Source: Batillaria attramentaria (Eukaryota; Mollusca; Gastropoda; Batillariidae). Taken from it: 64,000 nt of DNA. The notes beneath the pieces are model-generated. The model ran no database searches. It was not told the origin of the DNA and worked only from the letters and a program-made list of their open reading frames with translations. The position numbers and the translations under genes were made by a program. Shown here piece after piece: positions 11,260 through 22,489 of this stretch; positions within the stretch are counted from its first letter, which is position 1, and every line of letters begins with the position of its first letter. The stretch lies in NCBI GenBank assembly GCA_018292915.2, contig JACVVK020000545.1, forward strand, positions 170,001-234,000, read 5' to 3'.

Positions 11260-11990
11260 ATTTCTACGGTACAGAAGAGTCAGGAGGGTGTGGGGAGTCG
11301 GCACCCACGAGTTTCGTGGAAGGAAGAGTAGAAAGCTAGATGGTGACAAACTTGAGTTAAAATACAATAAATGCAGTAAAACACTTTCCCGGCCGCCGAA
11401 CTAAAGCTTGGGTGCACAAGAATATGAATCACCGGGCTTCCATGCGATTCTAAGTACACAAGAATCGAGACAGGCAGGCTGAGCGTGTGCATGGGGTGCA
11501 CCCATGAGTTTCACAGAAGTGTAGGTCTAAGAGCTAGATGACAAAGAACATTAAATGAATTACGCAGGACAATGTTCTCACAAACAATACTATGAATGTA
11601 TGTTGGTAGTTTGTGAGAACATGAAGATGCAGTTCCTGCATTAGCCAGGTTACCGGGTGTCTACGCACAGAGTTCTAAGTACAGAAGAGTTGAGACTGAG
11701 GGAGTGGGGAGCACTCACGACTTTCGTGGAGAGAAATGAAGAAAACCTAATGACAAAGACCCCCCCCCCCCTCCCCGAAAACAACAAAAAACAACCACCC
11801 AACCAAATAACGCAGTAGAACGTTTACACGTGTGTGCACATGAATATTCATCAGTCCTGCATTCTTCAGGTTACCGAGTTTCTGTGTACAGAAGACAACA
11901 GTTACTAAGTACAGAAGAGTCGAGTAAGAGTGACTGGGGGACGGACCCACGAAGTCCGTGGAAGGAAAGCCGAAAAGAGGACCTCGATGA
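11260..11990. repeat. Array of four diverged ~200-230-bp units with a conserved hairpin
   Basis: Four units are anchored near 11,269, 11,450, 11,671 and 11,905. They share CTAAGTACAGAAGAGTCGAG, then 25-30 bases later CACCCACGAGTTTCGTGG or a variant that can pair as a short stem (CCACGA with TCGTGG), then AGCTAGATGACAAAGA and ACGCAGTAAAAC. Between units two and three lies a perfect 14-base inverted repeat (11,572-11,585 and 11,609-11,622) with a 23-base loop. Confidence 0.7.
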
Positions 11991-12240
11991 AAATACACTG
12001 ACACAAAATGAAATGAAAAATGAAACCACTTCCTTCACGTTCAGTTTAACTTACTGCAATGTTGACCACATAGACATGTGATAGGATGGTTTTCCGGCAG
12101 GTACATTTACGCGTATTTGATAGAAAGTTCCTGAATGTACGGTATAAGTTGTCTGTTGCCAGTAAATGCAAGACTGACGTTTAAAATTGCCCTGGACACC
12201 GTCCTGCAAATTCTGATAATATACTCCATCCCCCCCACCC

Positions 12241-12255
12241 CCTCTCTCTCTCTCA

Positions 12256-12343
<88 letters not shown>
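12241..12343. repeat. (CT)n(CA)n microsatellite
   Basis: CT repeats at about 12,241-12,262 run into about 40 CA repeats to 12,343. Confidence 0.95.
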
Positions 12344-12348
<5 letters not shown>

Positions 12349-12784
12349 CCCGGGAAAAAGTATGGAGAGCGAAAATACCTTCACACCGCATATTTCTAAG
12401 TAATGCTTGTTGGTTCTGGTTAAAAATAGTCTCCATCCTTTCGTTCAATTGGCCAGAAAAGCTCTTTAAGCTCTTTCATGTGCACAGCACACTGCAGAGC
12501 ATTGCAAGGTTTCCGCAGCTTAGTAATATTACATCAAAGGAAGCTAGCTATTGGCATGGTGCGCAGATCTGACGACCGGCATGACATGCCGTAATCAGTC
12601 AGGAGCTATGACAACACCTTGATGACTGTGTTTCCTTTAAAGCGGGCCACTGCCTTAATATGACTCACAATGTCAAAAAAAAAACAAAAAAAAAACGAAA
12701 AAGTGCACTGGCTTTTGGGTCACAGAGCCGCGAAAGACTGTCCTGGACAGTTTTTGTTCTCCTTTGTAAACTTGTGGAACCAGC

Positions 12785-12955
12785 ACAGTCGAGCAGTAGA
12801 ACACCGGGCTTTCAATGCTCGGGTCCCGAGTTCGAAACCTGGCTGGGAGTTTTTTTTTTTTTTTAATGTGATTTTTCCCTTGCTTCCCCGTCTTTAATAT
12901 CACCATTATGTTGTGGAAAAGGAAGTTAAATTCCTAAAACCTACCCCACCTACCC
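12785..12955 (+). mobile_element. SINE family A, diverged copy
   Basis: Recognisable parts are GCAGTAGAACACCGGGCTTT, AATGCTCGGG, GAGTTCGAAACC, CCCCGTCTTTAATATCACC and GTGGAAAAGGAAGTTAAATT. A T run replaces the usual middle. Confidence 0.7.
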
Positions 12956-13474
12956 CTCCTTTGTAAATCTGGGTGCAAAGTAACAGGAGTGCGTTGCCTA
13001 TGAACGCCTGTAACCCACATGGTTCAATCGATCACTAGCCGCACATGTTCGCTCATATTTTAGCAACGAAATCCAACAGAAGACTATAATTTTGTACGTG
13101 TCTTAACGTTGACGGCACCATGCTTTTGCTGTCGTAAATAACCAAGGGCGATCTGAGAGCCTGGAAAACATTTTTTAGTTCGCGCCTCTTTAACAAGCTC
13201 GCTGCGACCAGATCAGTCGGACACCAGGTCACAGATCACGCGGAGAGACCAATTTGCGGGCTCCTTAGGGTTCCGCTAAGACAGGATCAGAAACTGAGTT
13301 TACGTGCGGGAGATCAGCCGAGAAACAGCGGTTTCTATGGCTGAACATGCGCGACCAATCAAGACGCACGAAAGATGAATCATCTCCTGCTGTTTTTAAT
13401 CAGCATGTGACTAACTGGCTAATTGCGTATTGTTACCAAACAACGCAGTACAACGGTTGTCTTTTCAGTCCTTG

Positions 13475-13675
13475 TCTGTCTGTCTGTCTGTCTGTCTGTC
13501 CGTGCGTCCGTCCGTCCGTCCGTATGTCTGTCCACGTGCATGTGACTAACTGGCCAGTTGCGTACTGTGTATTGTTTATTATTTAGAGACTGCGAATGGA
13601 GAGCATGAAGTTATCCTTTCCTGGCGGTTTTGTCTGTCCGTCCGTCCATCTGTGTTCACCTGTCTGTCTGTGTCT
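13475..13675. repeat. (GTCT)n/(CGTC)n clusters
   Basis: GTCT and CCGT units at about 13,475-13,532 and again at 13,631-13,670. The two blocks share the flanking string TGTGACTAACTGGCCAGTTG-like sequence (13,405 and 13,539), so part of this may be a local duplication. Confidence 0.7.
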
Positions 13676-14171
13676 TACTTAGTGACGTGTGTTCTAGTGG
13701 GTGCAGCTGGGTTGGCATCCCGAATCGGAAGGTCGAATGTTCTTCAGTGTCGAGTCAAATTTTGTACAGACCCCTGAATTTCCAGTTCCCTCGTCTTAGA
13801 AGTCGTATTTGCGGTCGGAAAAAGGGAGGTAAATACGCGTGCACTCTTCTGCAGTGACATTTAAGTTTGTTCAGTTAGTCTAAGTATCTCAGAGATGGAC
13901 AAGTCAGTTACTGTGGCAACGCACCCGATCGCATTAACTTGTCTGTACGGAATGCCAAAGTCAGCGTCGTCAGATTCTCAAAGTCTACTGGAAGACTTGG
14001 CCTCAGTTTCACTGACAAGCAAGGCTGATATAGACCTGCTCGCAAGTCACCTGAATGTAGAGACACAGTGTTGGGTCTTCCACAACTGAAGTGAAACGGT
14101 GTTTGCCGTTGTCGGTGACCCCGAACTGTCACGCCGTATGATGGAACTGCGCTGGATCAATCTTTTGAGCT

Positions 14172-14207
<36 letters not shown>

Positions 14208-14298
14208 GCTTTTTGCTGTTCCCAAGGACAGGTTTGACTGATGGGTCAATTGCGCCTCATTCGCCTTGTTTCAATCTCCATTTCTCGTAAAATACTGC

Positions 14299-14299
14299 T

Positions 14300-14350
<51 letters not shown>

Positions 14351-14401
14351 CAGACAGACAGACAGACAGACAGGCAGGCAGGCAAGCAGGCAGACAGAGA
14401 G
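14299..14401. repeat. (GT)n(CAGA)n(GGCA)n compound microsatellite
   Basis: GT from 14,299 to 14,349, then CAGA units to about 14,374, then GGCA units. A (CT)n tract lies at 14,174-14,204. Confidence 0.95.
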
Positions 14402-14726
14402 GGAACTGTCGTTTCGTCAGTCACTCTCGAATATTCAGTCTTTCGCCGGCCTCAGTCTTCGCGCCATTTAAAATGCACATCAACCTCTCAGTAACACATG
14501 CAATGATGCCGTGACTAACGGTCATAACATGCGGATCAGCCGACACATAATCGAAAATAGTATAGGCGACTGCGTATTCCATCGCCATAAAACCCAGCCC
14601 CCTAGTAACTGCAACGAACGTAAATCGATTCGATTTTTAGTCTGTGTGTACGAGCAGAAACATGTGCAACAGGTACTGCAATGGTTTCAGTCAACTGTTC
14701 TGCGGCTCCTATACAAGTGAAGACGC

Positions 14727-14727
<1 letters not shown>

Positions 14728-14817
<90 letters not shown>
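14728..14817. repeat. (GT)45 microsatellite
   Basis: An uninterrupted run of GT units about 90 bases long. Confidence 0.97.
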
Positions 14818-14818
<1 letters not shown>

Positions 14819-15174
14819 CTGATATCGAGCGCCGTCTTGGGCTTTTTCAAGGCCAGCAGCAAATTATTCATTGCACCCCTGTCCTTTATGAAGCCGCGAT
14901 GCCTTACTTGCTAAAACCATTAATAACGTTAATCAGTTTTAAGCATTATGTGCCACTTGACAAAGTCTAGCAGCTCAGTCGAATACCTAAACTAGTGCAG
15001 TAGCGTGGAGTCATACAGCCTAGATTAACAGTTCTATTTTGCAACACTGACAGAGCACGGCCGAACACGGTCGACAGTCGGAATTTGTTATTCCTACTAT
15101 CGAATTCTGTTCTGGCCTGGCGAGTGAGAACAAAGAGAGCAACCGCACCAGCTGTACACGAGACTGAACCAAGG

Positions 15175-15315
15175 CATATTTTCCGTTACTGACGTGCGAC
15201 CAACGCGGACAAAGAACAAGCATTAGCGATCAAAGCTGACGGTATACGAAGTACATATTCTCCGTTACGTGTGACCAACGCGGACACAACAGCATTAGCG
15301 GTTATAGCTGACGGC
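15175..15315. repeat. Two tandem copies of a ~75-bp unit
   Basis: CATATTTTCCGTTACTGACG and its variant at 15,254 begin two copies that share ACCAACGCGGACA, CAGCATTAGCG and TAGCTGACGG. The copies differ by small indels. Confidence 0.8.
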
Positions 15316-15390
15316 GGACTTGTCATCAGTAGTATAAAGTGTCTCTAGTACTTCTGTAATACACGATAACTGCACGTTACATATGACTCA

Positions 15391-15423
15391 GACACACACA
15401 CACACATACACACACACTGGCAC

Positions 15424-15471
<48 letters not shown>
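15391..15471. repeat. (CA)n(GA)n(CAGA)n microsatellite
   Basis: Three adjoining short tandem arrays. Confidence 0.9.
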
Positions 15472-15472
<1 letters not shown>

Positions 15473-15479
15473 ACGCGAG

Positions 15480-16880
15480 CAAATGTATTTGTCAGTTTCA
15501 TTTGTCCCCTGAAGGAAGGTTCAGTTTCAGCTAAAATTTCCCGATTTTTTGTTTTTGTTTGTTGTTCTTTGTTTTGTTTATAATCAGGTAAACGTGTTTC
15601 AAGTCTGAGATTTAGGTTTTTATCATTTTACCGAAACCTCAAGTGTTAGTCTTATCTGAATGTAATTTTTATCCCTCTGCCAGTGTCAACACTCTTAAGT
15701 CTTTCCAAGATACGCACCACTGCGTGTCTATTTCACTACAGAACTTCACCGTCTGCATCGGTTTGAGTCCTAGCCGTTCCATTGAATTAAAATGAGGTCA
15801 GTATGTTGAGCTATTTTCCATACATGGTACATTTTGTGTCGGTCGTGTTATGTTCCCTGGGTACCTATATATTAACGATTTCATGAGTGTGTATGCGTAG
15901 GCACCTGCGCGGACTATGGGCCGCATTCAGCCTTTAGAGTCTATGATCTATTTTCACTCGCGGTCCTCGGACTCGAGCCAGATGGCAAGGAATTAGCAGA
16001 GGGCGAACAGAAGAAAGCGATACCTTTTACAAAAATAAACAAACACACTAGCTTACACTCCAAACAGGGGAATTTTCAGCATTCTTTTCTTCATTGTCAT
16101 TTTCCTTCCTTCCCGCTTTCTTCCCCCCCCCCCTGTTTTTTTTTTTTTTGTTGTTTTTTGTTTTTTTGAAGGGGGTTAACAAGTATACTAGGCTATTTTA
16201 ACGTATCTTTGTTCGTCACATCACGCCATTGTATTGATCAATGCCCATACATTACAGGAACGGACAAACTGATCGCGGTCATTATGCCACCACAGCCGCC
16301 GTGACGACGCCGACACTTTCACCGGTCAGCCGCACATATGAGGACCGCTCTGGTTGCATGGGCCACAGACGCAATCGATTGCTTGATTCGATACACGTAA
16401 CAATCCTCTAGCGTCCCGGCTCAGGGCAGTGTGTTCAGTCGTTTTCTGTCCTTTCACTTTTTTATTTGCTGTTTCCTTCATGTACCTAGATAATCGGGTG
16501 AGATCTGAAAAGCACCCCCTCCCCCCTCCCATCCACCAACACACGCACACATACACACGAACTGAACTGATCTGTCTGGTCAGTAGACTATTTTTTTTTA
16601 TTAAATCAGAAACTACAGTGGGGAAAAAAATGAAAACTGGCGCTTACCTGCAGTTGTAAGATGAAAAATCACAGTCATCCAGCAAAAACAAAGAGCGATG
16701 CTCAAATCACCGGACGCCATCGAGAGAAATTAAAAATGTCTCTAAAATTCTCTCGTCCAACTCAGTCCAGGCGAGTTTCACTGCACAGGAATGAGAAGTA
16801 GGGTCTTCCGATCGATATGATGAAAGTGAGCGTCTGTCCTTCGATACTGGCCACGTAACACACAAAATAACTCTGTCCGT
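15480..16880. other. Intergenic, no gene recognised
   Basis: Unique-looking sequence with a C10/T-rich run at about 16,120-16,170. No coding region or transposon that I can support. Confidence 0.4.
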
Positions 16881-16884
16881 CTCG

Positions 16885-17060
16885 TGTCTCCGGCGTGCAG
16901 TGGATTCTTGCCTCGTGCGCTGTCGTCTGCTTCTATCGCCTTTTCGCGCTGTCGCGCTGGTTTTGTGGGACAGTCCGCCGGCGGCGCTGCGTCACGGTGC
17001 GTGGACCTAAAAATAGACTCCAACTGAGCGCGCGACCTGCAGAGGATGATAAAGATACCT
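16885..17060. promoter_or_regulatory. CpG-rich patch with a MEF2-type site
   Basis: CpG is clearly denser here than in the flanks, especially about 16,905-17,030. A perfect MEF2/AT-rich element, CTAAAAATAG, lies at 17,007-17,016. I could not attach an exon on either strand, so the promoter reading is weak. Confidence 0.25.
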
Positions 17061-17455
17061 GCAGCGAAAACCCGATTGTCGGTGTCCCGTAAATTAATTT
17101 AAAAGGGCGCGGGCATTTGGAGAAGATTTGCGATCTGCACGTGATTCAGTTACGGTAGGCGCTAGTGACCTACCAGAACTGAAGGGCCCCATATCAAGAT
17201 TTAATACGGCCCGGTCAGTTTGGCTGGCAATGCGTTTAGTCAGTGTGTAGTCAGTGCCGTTTGATTAATCATTGTCGATTAGAAAAATGGTGCGTGTGGC
17301 GACGCAGGAGTTCCCACTGTGTAGTCGACGTCTTATCTGTACACTTGTTCGCTTACATTTTGAATTCAAGTTTTCCTGCCTGTGCCGAAGGTCCTCTCAA
17401 TGCCTGTGCCGGCACACTTTCAGTCTTGCCCAACGGCCAACACATGACGTTTGGT

Positions 17456-17488
17456 TTTTTTTTTTTTTTTTTTTTGGGGGGGGGGGGG
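17456..17488. repeat. T20/G12 composite homopolymer
   Basis: A T run passes directly into a G run, the same 5'-T then G-3' order as at 4,231 and 58,205. Confidence 0.95.
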
Positions 17489-17903
17489 CACTGAGTTAGT
17501 TCGGAACATTTTTGACAGCAGCGCCCTTTCATCTTCAGTCTTTCTCATTTGTTGTTGTTGTTGTTTTAAATTAATATCAACAACAAATTTCAGAGACCTC
17601 AAGGGAAATGGCTACGTCAGTGTGTACCTGGCGTTCAAGTAAACTCGCTATTGGGCAGGTGAATTGCTACACTGAGGGACAAGTTCCCCTTTCTGTCTTT
17701 GTGGAATTTTGCATTATTATTACAGGTATCTACATACACCTGCCGATACCCCGCTCGGTAGCAGGAATGGGTCACCTTAACTGTACCGCAGACAGAGGTT
17801 AACCCACCAAAAATTAAATTTATGAAAGAACTCACCCCTTTCTTTTCCCTTCTAAATTCTTATCACTATTTTCACGACTCATGGGTCCAGTCATGTCAGT
17901 ACA

Positions 17904-18118
17904 CGTCAGTACTTCCGACTCAACATCTTTGGAGTCTTAATAGAATAAATGACGAACTAGTCATGAAGATTCGACCAAAGCATCTGTATAAGTGGGTAGA
18001 TAACGTCACGTCAGTACGTCAGTACTTCCGACTCAACATCTTTGGTGTCTTAATAGAATAAATGACGAACTAGTCATGAAGATTCGACCAAAGCATCTGT
18101 ATAAGTGGGTAGATAACG
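17904..18118. repeat. Tandem duplication, period 113 bp
   Basis: Copies at 17,904-18,005 and 18,017-18,118 differ by one base (GGAGTCT versus GGTGTCT). The near identity indicates a recent event. Confidence 0.95.
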
Positions 18119-18550
18119 CTGAACGCTTCTAATGAGAAACCGACGTTGTGTAGAAATACTGACCTAGATTTTGTGTATGACTTGACCCTGAAGTAGTTTC
18201 CGCTGCAGACGGACTAAGTTGTGATGCGATTTGTCACTGACACACGCTTGGGGAAATTCTTTATAACACGCTGATAAGGCCAAAAGAAAAAGCGGTCTCT
18301 TCTCATTTTTGCGAAAACGACCCTCAAACTATTTTATCTTGCCGACTGTAAGCGGTTTTGTTTTTAATTGCAGTTTTGTTTTTTTATTTATATGTAAAAC
18401 TTGGTTTTCTGGGGAAGATCTGGCTGACGTACTGACAGACACAGTACAGAAGTCAGTAACTGGTGGTGTTTAAAAAAAACAAAAAAAACTCAAACAAACA
18501 CTGAAAAACACGTCTGTTATCAAACAATGGCATGTTGGTGGTTCTTGTCA

Positions 18551-18728
18551 TGGGATAGTCTAATGGTAGAGCGTTGGACTTTCAATGCTCGGGTCGTGAA
18601 TTCGAATCCCGGCTGGGGCCAAATATTTTTGCTGGCCTTTTTCTCGTTGCCCCGTCTTTGATATCACCCATACCGACATGGTGGAAAATGATGTTCAACT
18701 CACAAACACCCCCGACCACCCACCCACT
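18551..18728 (+). mobile_element. SINE family A copy
   Basis: A box region ATAGTCTAATGGTAGAGCG, B box AATTCGAATCC, then GGGGCCAAATATTTTTGCTG, CTCGTTGCCCCGTCTTTGAT and a CACCCACCCAC tail. The GACGTTAAAC motif has changed to GATGTTCAACT. Confidence 0.85.
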
Positions 18729-18784
18729 CAGATCTGGCCTACGTGAACAGGCACAGTGCAGAAGTAACTGATTGTGTTTAAGAG

Positions 18785-19544
18785 AGAGAAATGAAATGAA
18801 ATGAAATGAAATTTATTCCAGAGGGCCATGCCCCTTTTGGAAGGGGGAAATGCACATGCAACAACAGTTTCCATACAACTCACGAAGTACTTGAATAAGA
18901 ACGTTAAACGACGTTTGTAGAACGGCATAATCTATCAAACTATTCAAAGCGTACTCAGACTTTTATCTTTATGAGATGAGACTTTTACAATTCTAAAACT
19001 TCAAAACTCAGCCGTTGCTCCAAAACTGACATGTCTACATAACTGAACCCTGTACATCAAGATTATATCTGCAGACTAGTTGTCATTTTATCTCTGGATA
19101 GAGCTGTTTCACGCGCGACTTAAAGGCATAATACAAAAATAGGCACATATTCTTGATAGTGTCCGTATTTCTAGAAGCGACTAGCATCGCCAATCTGAAG
19201 GCATTTGGGTTTGCGTAAAATTTCTTTGCAATGAAGCGTTTCCTTAAGCCATTGAAGAAAGGGCAACATAGAACAAAATGTACATCATCCTCTACACCAT
19301 CGCCGCAAAGCTTGCACATTAAGTCCTGTGGTCCGTGCCTTTTATACCTATACGAATGCACAGCAATGTCAGAAATACCAAACCGAAACTTGGTCATGAT
19401 GTACTTGAAATGCCTGTCAGTATCAATGCTCAGGTATAAAGGGTCAATGTTTACATCTGTGCAGAACGTTTTGTAGAACTGAAACCTCTCACTCTCACTC
19501 ACATGCTCGTTCCATTCTTGCCATCTGTTATCTATCAGTCTTGT
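18785..19544 (-). mobile_element. 3' end of a LINE: C-terminal ORF piece with zinc knuckle and (ATTTC)n tail
   Basis: A 154-codon frame at 19,083-19,544 without its own start encodes a basic protein with CKLCGDGVEDDVHFVLCC, a CxxC...H...C zinc knuckle typical of the region after the reverse transcriptase in several LINE clades. After the stop come about 250 bases of 3' UTR, an AATAAA signal and four to five ATTTC units (about 18,786-18,812). The frame is intact to its stop, so the insertion is relatively young, but the element is heavily 5'-truncated. Confidence 0.8.
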
Positions 19545-20214
19545 TTAAACTCACGCAAAATTCTTTCTTCCTTCCCACACCTTGCTCCATCCACACATTT
19601 AAGAGAGAGAGAGAGAGAGGTCTGTTATCAAACAACGGAATGTTGGCCAGTGTATACTAGTGTTCGTGAAATTAATGAATGATTAATGTATTTTGTGTTT
19701 TGGATTTTATTGTCTGTGCTTCAGAACTTCACGGCATTAGTTCTGCTTCGATTATGCACCGTTATAGATAAATCTATTCACGCAAGGACAGCTTTAATAG
19801 TCCTTGTATGCGGCTATTCCATTTCGTAAACAACACCCCCTATATTTCACCTAGGTTCGTGTCCTCAGGCGCATATTCGGTTGCTAATAATCGCGCAGTG
19901 TCCTGCCAAGTAAAGACATTAACTAGGTAGATGACAGGATCAACACAGAAGATCTTGTACAAACCAGTGCTCACCAGTTCTATGAAAAAGAAACCCAGGT
20001 AAGTGTGCGTTCATGAGGAAGTGGATCCCGTGTCGTCATTGTTCAGGCGGAACTGACACTCACCGTAACTTGACCTCCGTCTCTAACCTGTAAAAGAAAA
20101 GGTCACCATGAACTGGGACGTGTCGGTTTAGGCCGGGTCGGACGGTGAAAATCTTCAACTGACAAGTTACAAATCGCTTTCGGTGTAAACATAGACAAAC
20201 GATACAGAGCAGAT

Positions 20215-20740
20215 TTCGTACCAGCCGCGCACGGGTATCCCAGGCTTTTTACGTTTTTCGGTTTTGGCCCTCTATGCGAAAGTCAGGCAAGATTGATGGC
20301 TCCATGACGGCTCTCACTGCAGGGTGGGTGGGTGTCTGGGGGTTTAACGTCCTTTTTTCCACCACATATGGGTGATATCAAAGCCGGGGCAACGACGAAA
20401 AAGGCAGCACAAATATTTGGCCCCAGCCGGGATACGAACTCAAGACCCGAGCATTAGAAGTCCAACGCTGTACCAACCAATCGGCCACCCCGGCTCCCCC
20501 TCTCACTGCAGCCAAACACGAGTTGAATCAAAGTGCGACACTGCCACTACGCCAAATTTGTTGCATGTTGTCTGTAGATAATTTTCTGTTTTAAGAATGA
20601 TGTATTTTTAGAACAGATAATAAAGTAGTTTTGAATATGAATTTGAATTTAAATCCATGCAGACATAACTATGATTTGTTTTGTTTAAATTGAGGCCGCT
20701 GGTGCATAACTCCAAACTCAAGTTATTTGGTCGGAATGTA
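20215..20740 (-). mobile_element. SINE family C copy, interrupted by a SINE A insertion
   Basis: On the plus strand it opens GTACCAGCCGCGCACGGGTA, passes AGTCAGGCAAGATTGATGGC and CATGACGGCTCTCACTGCAG, is interrupted at 20,323, and resumes with CCAAACACGAGTTGAATCAA. It ends near CTGGTGCATAACTCCAAACT. Confidence 0.75.
20323..20499 (-). mobile_element. SINE family A inserted in SINE C, with 12-bp target-site duplication
   Basis: The inserted copy is flanked by perfect 12-base repeats CTCTCACTGCAG at 20,311-20,322 and 20,500-20,511. The left end GGTGGGTGGGTG is the tail and the right end CGGCTCCCC is the tRNA-like head in reverse. This fixes the true ends of the family and its orientation. Confidence 0.92.
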
Positions 20741-20917
20741 ATTAAAGGCACAACTTCAGTGGAGCAAGTCATTTTCGCCTTTCTTTTCAATCTGAATTTC
20801 AAAAATAAAGAAAATGTTCACTCACACACACACACACACAGCTGGTCGCTGCTAGCATTGGAAAAAAGTGGAATACTGATCGGAATTTGTCCTGGCTGCT
20901 GGATTTTTCGTGGGTTT

Positions 20918-20999
20918 TGTTGTTGTTGTTGTTGTTGTGGTGGTGGTGGTGGTGGTGGTTTTTGTTGTTGTTGTTGTTTTTTGGGGGGAGGGGGGGGGG
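20918..20999. repeat. (GTT)n(GGT)n(GTT)nG-run composite
   Basis: Trinucleotide GTT and GGT arrays run into T6 and G-rich sequence. Confidence 0.95.
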
Positions 21000-21734
21000 A
21001 TTTTGAAGCATTTCACTCAGTCTAGGGTGTTATGCGTAGCCGGCGTCATGTTTAACAGGAATATAATAATTATAGCATTTTCTTTGAAATCCGTATTTGT
21101 ATTGTGTAGCCTCAGCTCCCTTGTCCGACCGCTCAGCTTCGGGTGTTGTGCCTTCAAGTTCAGATTCACTTCACTCCCTGTCGCCTTTCAGTCAAAACTG
21201 TGTCACCCTGAACTGGATCATATTTTTTTAATTATTATTCATTCATGTAGCATCTAATGATAATACATGTACATGTACTAGGCACAGCACCAGCTACTGT
21301 ACAAAGAGTTTGTCCAATGAAGGGGCTGAAATTTTTTTTTTTCATGTATCCAATGATTCATTCACTAGAAAAATAGAAGGAAACAACAAGCATATACAAA
21401 ATGGTTAAGCTGTGATATATATAACTGGGTCATTTTAAGGTCAGAAACCGTGGAGCCAGCCAGCTGACACAGTGAAAAATTGTGTCCGTTCTGAAATGCA
21501 GCCATCGCCTGTGTTTCCGGCCTCGCGTGACGGATAGAATTACAAGTGTGTTGAAATATGGGGACGCTGGGGCCATTGGATTAACCAACAAACCGCCGGC
21601 CTCATCCCTTTGGGTGAACGTTCTGTGAAAGGTCAAAATGACGTCAAGGTGATACCGATACCCGATTTTCATCCACGCTTTTTGATACATCAGCAATATC
21701 ACGGGTGTTCAGTTTAAAGGGGCTCTTGCTACCG

Positions 21735-21737
<3 letters not shown>

Positions 21738-21826
<89 letters not shown>

Positions 21827-21832
21827 TGTGTG
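21738..21832. repeat. (GT)n microsatellite
   Basis: About 46 GT units with one GG interruption at 21,819-21,820. Confidence 0.97.
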
Positions 21833-21887
21833 TGCTCTCACAGCTCGTTCGGTTTTCGTGGTATCCAGCAAGTACTTCAGTCGACCA

Positions 21888-22375
21888 CCGGCCCCCGTAG
21901 TGTAGTGGTTAGCACTTCGGACCATGGACCGGGAGACCCGGGTTTGAGTCCCAGCCGAGGCAAGCGGGATTTTTCCTATCTAGGTCGGCTCGTACCCAGA
22001 ACTGACGGGTGTTCTATGGGCCCGATGGGGAGGCTGTTGCCACACAGCCTAGTTTCACCCACTTCACGGGTGCGACTTCGGGGGTGCTTCCCTTGGTATG
22101 GCACGTCTTATGATGTGGATGATTACACGGCCGGCACCGCAGGTGCCGTAGTTCCCGGGCCTGGTTAATGCCGGGATATTTATGGACAGGAAGCGTGAAA
22201 TGCGGCCCTGTCCCGCGGTCCCAAACCACACGGACCTCCATAGCATCATCTTACCATCATCCTCATCCCCGTCACCATGAATAATAATATATAAAAAAAT
22301 CCCCAGCTTCCGAGCCCTCCGTGGATTCCACCCATGACCTGGGAGGAACACCACTGGAGCTGGCAAAGAGCTGAG
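21888..22375 (+). mobile_element. SINE family D (tRNA-derived), near full length
   Basis: The head GGCCCCCGTAGTGTAGTGGT contains an A box TAGTGTAGTGG, and GGTTTGAGTCC is a B box 48 bases on. The body includes AGTTTCACCCACTTCACGGG and GGTCCCAAACCACACGGACC, ending GAGCTGGCAAAGAGCTGAGG. A 3' part of the same family lies at about 50,685-50,830 in reverse. It abuts C20A17 at 22,381-22,417. Confidence 0.75.
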
Positions 22376-22379
22376 GCAG

Positions 22380-22410
<31 letters not shown>

Positions 22411-22489
22411 AAAAAAAGTCGACCAGCAGAAGCCCCATACCAAATTACGGCTTGACTAACGTCCTAAATGTCCGCGGTCTTTCAGGTTT

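Noticed and set aside
13895..14089. Plus-strand 64-codon frame MDKSVTVATHPIALTCLYGM
   Set aside because: Plausible composition but no recognisable domain, splice partner or conservation evidence.
21888..21960. tRNA gene
   Set aside because: A and B boxes are present, but the sequence continues into a dispersed SINE body and the acceptor stem does not close cleanly.
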